From CAZNGF01 sp964572855 (lineage in GTDB: Bacteria; Bipolaricaulota; Bipolaricaulia; RBG-16-55-9; JAJCYT01): a DNA stretch of 46,403 nt. A program made the position numbers and the translations under genes. A model generated the notes under the pieces. The model searched no databases, was not told the DNA's origin, and worked only from the letters and a program-made list of their open reading frames with translations. The stretch lies in assembly GCA_964572855.1 (NCBI GenBank), contig CAZNGF010000009.1:1-46403 (forward strand). Direction: 5' to 3'. This document shows, piece after piece, positions 1-8,138 of the stretch. The first letter of the stretch is position 1. Each line of letters opens with the position of its first letter.

Positions 1-1129
1 CCTGACCACCAACCTGGGCGCGCTCAGCGTGTTCGACCAGTTCGTGTTCGCCCCGGCCTTCGGCTGCAACGCCTTCACCGCCGGTGGCGGGGACAACGAC
101 GCCACGGGCACCTTCTCGGGCCAGTGCCCCGGCTCTGAGGTCCAGTCCATCGGCGTGGACGGCGACGCCACCAACGTGATCGGCTTCGTGAAGAAGCGCG
201 TCGAGATGGAGATCAACATCGCCGGCGTGACGCTGAACAACCTGGCGCTGCTCGAGGACGTCGACTTCCCGGACATCGACAATAGGGGCGACCACGAGCA
301 CGATCACTTCCTCGGCACCGACACCTACGACTTCAGCACGAACGACAACATCGTCGACAACAACATCCCGTCGTTCGGCTTCGGCGACGTGATCACGCTG
401 AGCGGCCAGACCGTCAGCGGCATCTCGGTGACCAACATCACCGGCATCTGCGCCGACGCGCAGGACGTCAACCGCATCAAGAAGCGCAGCTTCGCCGGTG
501 AGGTCAGCAAGTACTGCGCCGGCGGCGAAGCCGACATCACCGACGGCAGCACCTCCGAGGCGCTGCTGGCCTTCACCGTGGAGAAGATCCTGGTCGAGGG
601 CGTCGAGATCGGCGGCATCAACATCGACACCGAGCTCGAGTTCCGCCCCGGCCTGCCCGTCTCCGCCGACTTCATCCTGGGCTTCAGCGTGGCCGGCCTG
701 GCCAACGTGACCGTGACGGCCAGCTCGGACAACATCACGAACCTGAGCCTGAGCAACATTCAGACTACGGTCTCCGCGGATAACCTCACCTTGATCCTGT
801 CTGACGACGGCGGCGACCTGAACATCGATGAAATCACCGCGGTCTTCAGCGTGACGCTGAACCCGAACCAGAACCCGGCCAGCCTGTCGGTCGTGGCCGT
901 CACGATTAACGGGACCGGCCTGGTGTTCCTGCAGCCCACGCTGAGCGTGAGCCGCAGCGGCCTGAGCTTCAGCACGTCCACCGTCTTCAGCGGTGCCGGC
1001 ACGCTGGAGTGGGCCTCGACCTCGTTCGACCTCAGCGCCGAAGTGGGTGTGCTCAGCTTCAACGCCGATCTCACCTACTCGCCCAGCGGCTTCAGCGGCG
1101 TGGGCATCGGCATGGGTGTGGTCTTCTAA
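1..1129 (+). CDS. Secreted or surface beta-rich protein, 5' end outside the window
   Basis: The reading frame is open to the left edge; codons from base 2 read LTTNLGALSVF before the first possible GTG at 29, so the true start and any signal peptide lie upstream. The visible 375 or so residues are rich in Ser, Thr, Asn, Asp and Val with alternating hydrophobic strands (LTLILSDDGGDLNIDEITAVF), which suggests beta structure. Four cysteines occur in the first half. The protein ends in a short amphipathic stretch closing with Phe (GIGMGVVF), a pattern seen at the C-terminus of many outer-membrane beta proteins. No named family is recognised. A strong intrinsic terminator follows, so this is the last gene of its transcript. 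The surface location is inference. Confidence 0.7.
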   Translation, partial: LTTNLGALSVFDQFVFAPAFGCNAFTAGGGDNDATGTFSGQCPGSEVQSIGVDGDATNVIGFVKKRVEMEINIAGVTLNNLALLEDVDFPDIDNRGDHEHDHFLGTDTYDFSTNDNIVDNNIPSFGFGDVITLSGQTVSGISVTNITGICADAQDVNRIKKRSFAGEVSKYCAGGEADITDGSTSEALLAFTVEKILVEGVEIGGINIDTELEFRPGLPVSADFILGFSVAGLANVTVTASSDNITNLSLSNIQTTVSADNLTLILSDDGGDLNIDEITAVFSVTLNPNQNPASLSVVAVTINGTGLVFLQPTLSVSRSGLSFSTSTVFSGAGTLEWASTSFDLSAEVGVLSFNADLTYSPSGFSGVGIGMGVVF

Positions 1130-1163
1130 ACCGACCTGACACCGAACTGAAACGTGAGGAAGC

Positions 1164-1200
1164 GGAGCCCCGGGAGATCATCCCCGGGGCTCTTGCTTTT
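1164..1200 (+). terminator. Intrinsic terminator after the beta-rich protein
   Basis: A perfect 9-bp stem (AGCCCCGGG at 1166-1174, CCCGGGGCT at 1183-1191) with an 8-base loop, extendable by one or two pairs, is followed by CTTGCTTTT. It lies 37 bases after the stop codon of the preceding gene and before the next promoter. Confidence 0.9.
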
Positions 1201-1231
1201 GCGCCGCGGCCAAAGTCCGCCTCGCACCCGT

Positions 1232-1261
1232 TTGTAACGCCGCTTCGCTTTTTGGTATCAT
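1232..1261 (+). promoter_or_regulatory. Sigma-70-type promoter for the acyl-CoA operon
   Basis: TTGTAA (1232-1237), an 18-base spacer and TATCAT (1256-1261) lie about 50 bases before the ATG at 1313, after the upstream terminator. The same -10 hexamer occurs before the peptide-binding-protein gene, pckA and the integrase. Confidence 0.6.
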
Positions 1262-1312
1262 GCGTGCAAACCCACAACTACAAAGGACAAAACCAACGGG
1301 AGAGGTGCGCGC

Positions 1313-3277
1313 ATGAAACTGGAGGACGTCAAACGGGTGGCCGTGCTCGGCGCCGGCACGATGGGCCACGGCATCGCCGAGCTGGCCGCGCTGGCCGGCT
1401 ACGCCGTCACGCTGCAGGACGTGTCCGAGGAGCTCGTCAACAAGGGCTACGAAGCCATCAAGTGGAGCCTGGACAAGCTGGCCGAGAAGGGCCTCGTGCC
1501 GGCGGAACGGGCCCAGCGGGCGGCCGGGCTGGTCACGCCCGTGGTGGACCTCAAACAGGCGGTTTCCGAGGCCGACGTCGTGATCGAGGCCGCCCCGGAG
1601 CGCATGCAGCTCAAGAAGGAGATCTTTCAGCAACTGGACGCGTTCGCCCCCAAAGGCGCCGTGCTGGCCAGCAACACGAGCTCGCTCTCGATCACCGAGA
1701 TCGGCCGCGCCACGGAGCGGCCCGGCCAGATCGTGGGGATGCACTTTTTCAACCCGCCGGTCAAGATGGCCCTGGTCGAGGTGATCCGCGGCGAGGACAC
1801 GGCCGACGAGACCATGGACCTGATCGTCTCGCTGGCCGAGAAACTGGACAAGACGCCCGTGCGGGTCGAAAAAGACGTGCGCGGCTTCATCGTCAACCGC
1901 GTGCTGGTGGGGCCCTTCTTGTTCGAGGCCGGCTGGCTGGTGGAGCGCGGCGAGGCCACGATCGAGCAGATCGACGCGCGCATGAAGTTTTTCGAGGGGT
2001 TCCCGATGGGCCCCTTCGAGCTGCAGGACCTGACCGGCATCGACATCGGCTACTACCTCACCAAGGAGGCCGGCCTGCCCGTCCCCAAGCTGATCGAGGA
2101 CAAGGTCGAGCGGGGCGAGCTGGGCCGCAAGACCAAAAAGGGCTTCTACGACTACGCGGGCGAGGGCGTTACCTACCGCAAGGAGGCCGGCGAGGCCTTC
2201 GACCCCACGCCGATCTACGCGCTCATGGTCAACGAGGCGGCTTGGCTGCTGGAGCACGGGGTCACGACCCCCGAGGAGATCGACCTGGCGGTGCGGCTGG
2301 GCGCGGGCTTCCCCGAGGGCATCCTGCGCCGCGCCGACAAGTTGGGCCTGGACACGCTGCTTTCCTCCCTCAAGCAAATGTACGAGGCGCACGGCGACGC
2401 GCGCTACAAACCCGTCAAGCTGCTGGAGCAAATGGTCGCCGCCGGCAAGACGGGCGAGCGGGCCGGCGCGGGTTTCTACCGCTACGGCGGGGACGGTGAG
2501 ATGGCCTACCACGCCATCGCGCTCGAGGTCGAGCGGGAAACCGGCGTGGCCTGGATCACGCTCAACCGGCCCGACCGGCTCAACGCGATCAACGCCGACA
2601 TGCGCAGAGAACTGCCGCACGCCTTCGCGCGGCTCGCCGACGACGCCGACGTGCGCGCGGTCGTGATCCGCGGCGCGGGCGAGCGGGCCTTCTGCGCGGG
2701 GGCCGACATCACAGAGTTCCAGACCGGCAAGCCCTACGAGTTCGCCGAGCTGGGCGCGTTCTTCACGGCGCCGGCCGAGTTCCCCAAGCCCGTGATCGCG
2801 GCGGTCGACGGGTATTGTCTCGGCGGCGGGATGGAGTTGGCGCTGGCCTGCGACTTCCGCGTGCTCTCGGCGCGCAGCGAGCTGGGCCAGCCCGAGATCA
2901 ACCTGGGGCTCATCCCCGGCGGCGGCGGCACGCAGCGCCTGGCGCGCCTCGTGGGGAGCTCGCGCGCCAAGGAGCTCTGCATGTTCGGCGAGCGCATCCC
3001 GGCTGACGAGGCCCACCGGCTCGGCCTGGCCAACCGCGTCTTTGCGGATGCGGATTTTGCGGCGAAGGTCAAGGAATACGCCGAAACCCTGGCCGCGCGT
3101 GCTCCCGTGGCCGTGCGCATGACCAAGCGCGTGATCGACTTGGGCGCGGACGCGCCGCTGAGCACGGGACTGCTGCTGGAACGAGAGGCCTTCGGCCTGC
3201 TGTTCACGACCGACGACATGGCCGAGGGCGTGACAGCGTTTTTGAGCAAGCGCAAGCCCGAGTTCAAGGGCGAGTAA
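1313..3277 (+). CDS. 3-hydroxyacyl-CoA dehydrogenase / enoyl-CoA hydratase fusion (dehydrogenase first)
   Basis: A 654-residue bifunctional beta-oxidation-type enzyme: hydration of enoyl-CoA and NAD-dependent oxidation of 3-hydroxyacyl-CoA. Residues 1 to about 390 are the dehydrogenase, with the NAD-binding GAGTMG at 13-18 and the catalytic pair H144 (GMHFFNP) and E156, twelve residues apart as in human HADH (His158/Glu170). Residues from about 400 are a crotonase domain with both catalytic glutamates, E508 (GGGMELA) and E528 (QPE), spaced as in rat crotonase (144/164). This order is the reverse of FadB and matches the archaeal fusion such as the crotonyl-CoA hydratase/3-hydroxybutyryl-CoA dehydrogenase of Metallosphaera. 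The RBS GGGAGAGG precedes the ATG by seven bases. An acyl-CoA ligase follows after 9 bases. Direction of flux (degradation or synthesis) is not determined. Confidence 0.95.
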   Translation: MKLEDVKRVAVLGAGTMGHGIAELAALAGYAVTLQDVSEELVNKGYEAIKWSLDKLAEKGLVPAERAQRAAGLVTPVVDLKQAVSEADVVIEAAPERMQLKKEIFQQLDAFAPKGAVLASNTSSLSITEIGRATERPGQIVGMHFFNPPVKMALVEVIRGEDTADETMDLIVSLAEKLDKTPVRVEKDVRGFIVNRVLVGPFLFEAGWLVERGEATIEQIDARMKFFEGFPMGPFELQDLTGIDIGYYLTKEAGLPVPKLIEDKVERGELGRKTKKGFYDYAGEGVTYRKEAGEAFDPTPIYALMVNEAAWLLEHGVTTPEEIDLAVRLGAGFPEGILRRADKLGLDTLLSSLKQMYEAHGDARYKPVKLLEQMVAAGKTGERAGAGFYRYGGDGEMAYHAIALEVERETGVAWITLNRPDRLNAINADMRRELPHAFARLADDADVRAVVIRGAGERAFCAGADITEFQTGKPYEFAELGAFFTAPAEFPKPVIAAVDGYCLGGGMELALACDFRVLSARSELGQPEINLGLIPGGGGTQRLARLVGSSRAKELCMFGERIPADEAHRLGLANRVFADADFAAKVKEYAETLAARAPVAVRMTKRVIDLGADAPLSTGLLLEREAFGLLFTTDDMAEGVTAFLSKRKPEFKGE

Positions 3278-3286
3278 GGAGCGCGC

Positions 3287-4783
3287 ATGAACCTAGCCCA
3301 CCTGCTGGAGCAAGCGGCGCAGCGCCACGCGGGCAAGACGGCCGTCTACTTCGAGGATCAGTCGCTCACCTACGCCGAGCTGGCCGACGCCGTGGCGCGC
3401 TTCGCCGGGGGCTTGCGCGACCTGGGCGTGGGCGCCGACGACCGCGTGGCGGTCTACCTGCCCAACGTACCCCAGTTCGTGATCGCGATCTGGGGGGCGT
3501 TCAAGGCGGGGGCGGTGGCCACCCCGATGAACCCGCAGATGCGCCGCCGCGAGATCGCCCACCAGCTGCGTGACTCCGGCGCCAAGGTCATCCTCACGCT
3601 CGTCCACAACCTGGAACACGTCGAGCGCGCGGTCGCGGAGGTCGGCGACGTCAAGATCATTGGCGTGGGCGGCCCGAGCGACTACCCGCGCTTCCGCAAC
3701 GTGCTCTCGCAGCCCTTCGGGCTGGAGCGCGCGGACGACGACGTGGCCCTACAGCCCTACACCTCGGGCACGACGGGCCGGCCCAAGGGCGTGTTGCTCA
3801 CGCACCACAACCTGCGCTCCAACGTGGAGGCCATCAACAAGATCATCAAGCTGCCGCCCGAGGAGCACCGCATGCTCGTGCCGCTGCCCATGTTCCACAT
3901 CACGGGCATGACGGTCATGATGCTGGCGCCGCTGGCGCAGGGGGCCACCATCTACCCCATGTTGCGCTGGGACGCCGAGGAGACGCTGCAGCTGATCCAG
4001 GCGCACGGCATCACGAGCATGGTGGGCGTGCCCACGCTCTTTTTGGACATGCTGCACCACCCGCGCGCCGACCAGTACGACCTCTCCTCGCTGCAGGTGT
4101 GCAGCTCGGGCGGCGCCAAGCTCCCGGTGCCCGTGCTGCAGGCCTTCGAGGCCAAGTTCAACGTCACGGTCTACGAGGGCTACGGCCTCACCGAGACCTC
4201 GCCCGTGACCCACACCAACCTGGCCGCGCCCGAGCGCAAACCCGGCTCGATCGGGATGCCGGTCGAGGACTGCCAGGCCCTGATCGCCGACGAGGACGGC
4301 CAACCCCAAGCGACCGGCGAGGTGGGCGAGCTCTGGGTGCGCGGCCCCATGGTGATGCGCGGCTACCACAACGACGCGCAGGCCACCGCCGAGGTCATCT
4401 CGCAGGACGGCTGGTTCCACACCGGCGACCTCGCCTACGCCGACGAGGACGGGTACTACTACATCGTCGACCGTAAGAAGGACATGATCCTCACCGGCGG
4501 CTACAACGTCTACCCCAAGGAGGTCGAACACGTGCTCTACGAGCACCCGGCCGTGGCCGACTGCGCCGTGGTGGGCGTGCCCGACGAGCGCAAGGGCGAG
4601 ACCGTCAAGGCCTTCGTCGTGCTCAAGCCCGATCGGGCGCCCGACGACCAACTGAAAGAGGCCATCCAACAATTCTGCCTCAAGGAGCTGGCCGCCTACA
4701 AACACCCGCGCGCGATCGAATTCGTCCAGGAATTGCCCCGCACCGGTTCGGGCAAGATCAAGAAATTCGAGTTGAAGGACTGA
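3287..4783 (+). CDS. Long- or medium-chain acyl-CoA ligase (AMP-forming)
   Basis: This 498-residue member of the ANL superfamily activates a carboxylic acid to acyl-AMP and then acyl-CoA. The phosphate-binding motif YTSGTTGRPKG lies at about 158-168 and YGLTETS starts at 299. The hinge region HTGDLAYADEDGYYYIVDRKKDMI and the C-terminal lysine loop RTGSGKIKK are intact. Length and motifs fit the FadD-like long-chain-fatty-acid ligases. The start ATG is 9 bases after the preceding stop with GGAG in the gap, so the two genes form one transcript: this enzyme would supply acyl-CoA to the dehydrogenase/hydratase fusion. Chain length cannot be fixed from sequence alone. Confidence 0.93.
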   Translation: MNLAHLLEQAAQRHAGKTAVYFEDQSLTYAELADAVARFAGGLRDLGVGADDRVAVYLPNVPQFVIAIWGAFKAGAVATPMNPQMRRREIAHQLRDSGAKVILTLVHNLEHVERAVAEVGDVKIIGVGGPSDYPRFRNVLSQPFGLERADDDVALQPYTSGTTGRPKGVLLTHHNLRSNVEAINKIIKLPPEEHRMLVPLPMFHITGMTVMMLAPLAQGATIYPMLRWDAEETLQLIQAHGITSMVGVPTLFLDMLHHPRADQYDLSSLQVCSSGGAKLPVPVLQAFEAKFNVTVYEGYGLTETSPVTHTNLAAPERKPGSIGMPVEDCQALIADEDGQPQATGEVGELWVRGPMVMRGYHNDAQATAEVISQDGWFHTGDLAYADEDGYYYIVDRKKDMILTGGYNVYPKEVEHVLYEHPAVADCAVVGVPDERKGETVKAFVVLKPDRAPDDQLKEAIQQFCLKELAAYKHPRAIEFVQELPRTGSGKIKKFELKD

Positions 4784-4863
4784 CCGCACCCCGCGATCGC
4801 TGTCAGCACCGGGCGTGGCCCCGTTACGGTGGCTCTACCCGTCCAACGATTTAGGAGGCGCAA

Positions 4864-6267
4864 ATGCGAAAAGCGTTGACCGTGGTCGCCGTGCTGGCGG
4901 GGGCGTTCCTGCTCTCGCCGACCGCGCCGGCCCAACTGACCCCGCCGTTTCTGACCGGCTCCCCCGAGGACGTGTTCCTGGCGCCGGCGCCGGCCCCGCC
5001 GGGCGGCGGCGAAGGCGCCCTCCCCCTCTCGGAGGGGGAGGAGCGCGAGCTGGCCTGCGGCGCGGCCCAGGAGGGGGGGGGCGTGCTGTGCGGGCCGCAG
5101 TTCGTGATCGAAGTGCCCGAGGGCGGCACGGGGCTCACGCTCAACGTGTCGGCGGACGCGGACTTCGTCGTGTTCGTGCGTTTCGGTGACGAGGTGGCGC
5201 TGGACCAGGGGCGCGCGGTGGCCGACCTCAACGTGCAGTCGCGCCAGGGCGGGGCGGTGTTCCACCTGCCGACCTTTCAACCGGGCGAGCAGTTCGCGGG
5301 GCTGCAGCCGGGTCGCTACTTCTTCGCGCTGGCCCACTTCGAGACGCGCCAGGTGCGCTTTACGGCCAGCGGCCGCACGACCAGCCCGCGCCCGCTGGCG
5401 CTGGGCGAGACGGCCCAGCTCACCTGCTCGCCGGCCGAGATCCTCTGCCTGCAGCAGTTCACGCTGCGCCTCAGCCAAGCGAGCGGCTTCGACCTCGACG
5501 TGCGCGCTTCCGGCGAGTTCCTGGCGCTGATCCGCTTCAGTGAGCCGGTCGAGCTGCCGCCGCTTACCTTCGACGATCAGGGGTTGGCCCAGGTGCGCAA
5601 CCCGATCAGCGACTTCAGCGCCACCGCCGAGGGCGGGCAGGCCGTGGTCACGGTGGACGGCGCTTCCAGCCCGCCCGCGCAGGCGGGAACCTACTACGTG
5701 GCGCTGGCCAACCTCGACTCAACGCCGCTTGACTTCAGCCTCAGCGCCCGCCAGGCCGGCACCTCCGAGTCCAACCGCGCGCCCGAGGCGCGCTTCGGCG
5801 TCTCGCCGGCCCAGCCGCGCGCGGGCGAGCGCGTGCAGTTCACGGACGACTCGGTCGATCCGGACGGCAGCATCGACGCCCGCAGTTGGGATTTCGGCGA
5901 CGGGACCACCAGCTCGGAGGCCAACCCGAGCCACACCTACGCGGCGCCGGGGACGTACCGCGTGTTGCTGACCGTGACCGACGACGGCGGGCGCAGTGCC
6001 GAGGCCGTGCAAACGCTCACGGTCGTGAGCGGCCCCTCCCCAACGACAGAGGCGGGCCTGCGGGCCGTCGCGTTTGCGCGCCTGGGCTTCGTCGACCCGG
6101 CGGCCTGGACGCGCGCGGTCGAGCAGGGCTGCGTGGTGTACGCCAACGTCTCCGAGGCCGAGGCGCTCGTGCAGCTCACCACGCCCGACGGCGGGGCGCA
6201 GTCCGTGGCCGTGCCGGCGGGCGGGACCGTGCTGGTCTGCGGCAACGTGGCCCACTTCGGCGCGTAG
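4864..6267 (+). CDS. Secreted protein with two Cys-containing beta domains and a PKD domain
   Basis: The 467-residue product starts with a signal peptide (about residues 1-23, cleavage near APAQ) behind a textbook AGGAGG box. A Pro/Gly-rich linker leads to two homologous beta-rich modules (from about 60 and about 182), each opening with a two-cysteine loop (CGAAQEGGGVLC, CSPAEILC), probably a disulfide; their layout resembles pre-peptidase C-terminal domains, which is a tentative match. A PKD domain follows (about 305-388, WDFGDG at 342-347). The last 75 residues hold two more cysteines. It probably acts outside the cytoplasmic membrane. The following FG-GAP gene begins 2 bases after this stop, so the two proteins are likely made together. 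Ligand or function is unknown. Confidence 0.85.
   Translation: MRKALTVVAVLAGAFLLSPTAPAQLTPPFLTGSPEDVFLAPAPAPPGGGEGALPLSEGEERELACGAAQEGGGVLCGPQFVIEVPEGGTGLTLNVSADADFVVFVRFGDEVALDQGRAVADLNVQSRQGGAVFHLPTFQPGEQFAGLQPGRYFFALAHFETRQVRFTASGRTTSPRPLALGETAQLTCSPAEILCLQQFTLRLSQASGFDLDVRASGEFLALIRFSEPVELPPLTFDDQGLAQVRNPISDFSATAEGGQAVVTVDGASSPPAQAGTYYVALANLDSTPLDFSLSARQAGTSESNRAPEARFGVSPAQPRAGERVQFTDDSVDPDGSIDARSWDFGDGTTSSEANPSHTYAAPGTYRVLLTVTDDGGRSAEAVQTLTVVSGPSPTTEAGLRAVAFARLGFVDPAAWTRAVEQGCVVYANVSEAEALVQLTTPDGGAQSVAVPAGGTVLVCGNVAHFGA
5019..5041. repeat. Perfect 9-bp hairpin inside the PKD-protein gene
   Basis: CCTCCCCCT (5019-5027) and AGGGGGAGG (5033-5041) are perfect inverted repeats with a five-base loop, lying in the codons for the low-complexity linker just after the signal peptide. 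The motif resembles the intergenic hairpin at 24883-24905 and may be a palindromic element tolerated in a linker. Confidence 0.5.
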
Positions 6268-6269
6268 CC

Positions 6270-7598
6270 GTGCTGGGGCGTGTGTTGCGCTGGACGCTGG
6301 CGGGGGCGCTGCCCCTGCTGCTGGGCTTGAGCCCGCTCTGGTTTAACGATGCCGGTTTAATCTCGGTCGAGCCGACCGGGGGATTTGCGCCCCTGCGCGT
6401 GCGCTTCTCCGCGCCGCCACTGCTCAACGGTACCGGGGAGACGCCGCGCTGGGACTTCGGCGACGGCGCAAGCGCGCTGGGGCACTCGGTCGAGCACCGC
6501 TATCGAGCGCCCAGAGTCTACGACGTGCGCCTCACCCAAGCCGGGCGGAGCTGGGCGCGCGCGGTCCGCGTCCTGGGCTTTGAGCCCGCGGCGTCCTTCC
6601 CCGCGAACGACCACCCGGTCGCGCTGGCGGCGGGGGACTTCGACGGGGACGGCTGGGACGACGTGGCCGTCGCCAACGAGTTGTCCGACACGGTTTCGCT
6701 CTGGTTCAACCGGGGCGGGGAACTCCGGTTCGGCTTCCACGCGCCCGTGGGGCGCTTCCCTCTCTGGCTCGAGGCGGTCGACCTCGACGGCGACGGCGCG
6801 CTCGATCTGGCCGTGGCCAACACGGTCGGCGGCGACGTGACGCTGCTCTACGGCGACGGCCGCGGGCGCTTCCCGCGGCGCGACTCCCTTCCCGTGGGCG
6901 ACCTGCCCACCGCGGTCCTGGCCGGCGACCTCGACGGCGACGGCGCGACCGATTTGGTCGTGCCCTACGCGGTGCGCCGCCTGGCGACGTTTCTGGGCGA
7001 CGGGCGCGGGCGCTTCGTGCGCGCCTGGGATCAGTCCCTGCCCGAGGGCCCCTCGGCCCCGGCGCTGGCCGACCTGGACCGCGACGGCGCCCCCGACGTG
7101 CTGAGCGCCAACCGCGACAGCGACAGCCTCTCGGTCCTCTACGGCGACGGGGCGGGCGGGGTGCGGCGCGAGGCGCTACTCGCCGTAGGGATGCGCCCCA
7201 AATCGGTGGCGGTGGGCGATTTCGACGGCGACGGCTGGACGGACGCGGCGGTGGCCAACTGGATCCACAACACGATCTCGCTGTTTGTAAACGACGGGCG
7301 CGGCGGCCTTCGCCCGGCTGACACGCTGCGCGCGCTGGCCGGGCCCTTTGCGTTGCGGGGCGGCGACCTCGACGGGGACGGCGCCCTCGACTTGGTCGTG
7401 GCCAACCTGGAGGGGCGGGCGCTGGCCGTCTATCGGGGCGACGGGCGCGGCGGCTTCGCGCAACCCGTCAACCTCGGCGTGCCGCCCCGGCCGGTGTCGC
7501 TGGCGCTGCTCGACCCGGACGGGGACGGGGACCTCGACCTGCTGAGCGTGAGCCTGGAGGCGGACTCGCTCGTGCTCCTGCGCAACCGGATCAAATGA
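6270..7598 (+). CDS. Secreted PKD / seven-repeat FG-GAP (VCBS) beta-propeller protein
   Basis: The start chosen is GTG at 6270, two bases after the upstream stop, giving 442 residues; the frame is open further upstream only as a shadow of the preceding gene. An N-terminal hydrophobic stretch (LRWTLAGALPLLLGL) is the likely signal peptide. A degenerate PKD-like segment has WDFGDG at 61-66. Then come seven FG-GAP/VCBS repeats with calcium-binding DxDxDG loops (GDFDGDGWDD, VDLDGDGALD, GDLDGDGATD, ADLDRDGAPD, GDFDGDGWTD, GDLDGDGALD, LDPDGDGDLD), the number expected for an integrin-like seven-bladed propeller. No RBS is visible, so translation is probably coupled to the upstream gene. A surface role in adhesion or polysaccharide binding is inference. 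Confidence 0.88.
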   Translation: MLGRVLRWTLAGALPLLLGLSPLWFNDAGLISVEPTGGFAPLRVRFSAPPLLNGTGETPRWDFGDGASALGHSVEHRYRAPRVYDVRLTQAGRSWARAVRVLGFEPAASFPANDHPVALAAGDFDGDGWDDVAVANELSDTVSLWFNRGGELRFGFHAPVGRFPLWLEAVDLDGDGALDLAVANTVGGDVTLLYGDGRGRFPRRDSLPVGDLPTAVLAGDLDGDGATDLVVPYAVRRLATFLGDGRGRFVRAWDQSLPEGPSAPALADLDRDGAPDVLSANRDSDSLSVLYGDGAGGVRREALLAVGMRPKSVAVGDFDGDGWTDAAVANWIHNTISLFVNDGRGGLRPADTLRALAGPFALRGGDLDGDGALDLVVANLEGRALAVYRGDGRGGFAQPVNLGVPPRPVSLALLDPDGDGDLDLLSVSLEADSLVLLRNRIK

Positions 7599-7612
7599 GT
7601 AGGGAAGAGGCT

Positions 7613-7634
7613 CCGTCCAGCGCGGTGGGGACGG
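7613..7634. terminator. Possible bidirectional terminator between convergent genes
   Basis: CCGTCC (7613-7618) and GGACGG (7629-7634) form a 6-bp stem in the 39-base gap between two converging stop codons. No T tract is seen, so this is a weak call. Confidence 0.3.
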
Positions 7635-7637
7635 GGA

Positions 7638-8036
7638 TCAGTCGGTGCGGGCGCCCACGAGCACGTCCAGCACGTTTTGCAACACGGCGTTCCAGCGCAC
7701 GTCCTCCAGCTTGAACAGCTGGAGCTCGTCGTTCTGGATGCGGTAGTCGTCCAGGCCGGGGATCCGCACCAAGCCGGACTCCAAGCGCTCCTGCAGCGCC
7801 TGAAAGCGTGCCTCGCCGTTCAGCAGTTCGTCCACGATGCTGATGCGGTTCTGATCCCGATAGCGCTTGACCAGGATGTCGTTCTCGTGGTGGACCACGC
7901 GCACGTAGACCTCGTTGCTCGTGTCGCCGAAGGTGAGCTGGTCGAACATCTGGGCTTGTCCCAACTGCATCCCGCCCAGAAACGCGAGCAACAGCGCGGC
8001 CGCGACCGAGCCCGCCAGCAGCACGTACTTCCTCAT
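7638..8036 (-). CDS. Hypothetical protein with N-terminal signal or membrane anchor
   Basis: The 132-residue protein starts at an ATG behind AAGGGAGGCAACGCC. Residues 4-28 form a hydrophobic segment (VLLAGSVAAALLLAFLGGM) that is either an uncleaved anchor or a signal peptide ending near GQAQ. The rest is charged and mostly helical in appearance, with no cysteine and no recognised domain. It is transcribed alone on the minus strand, downstream of and separated by about 100 bases from the CoxE-type gene. No function can be assigned. Confidence 0.7.
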   Translation of the reverse strand: MRKYVLLAGSVAAALLLAFLGGMQLGQAQMFDQLTFGDTSNEVYVRVVHHENDILVKRYRDQNRISIVDELLNGEARFQALQERLESGLVRIPGLDDYRIQNDELQLFKLEDVRWNAVLQNVLDVLVGARTD

Positions 8037-8138
8037 GGCGTTGCCTCCCTTTTCCCCACGGGGGTGCGTCGCTCCTGGAGGAGCCGCCTGATTATAACCG
8101 AAAGGGCGCGAAAGGCAAAACTGGAAGGCAAAAAGCGT

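Noticed and set aside
1178..3016. 612-codon open frame on the minus strand opposite the dehydrogenase/hydratase gene
   Set aside because: It mirrors a high-GC gene with strong third-position GC; the plus frame has intact catalytic motifs and an RBS, the minus frame has none.
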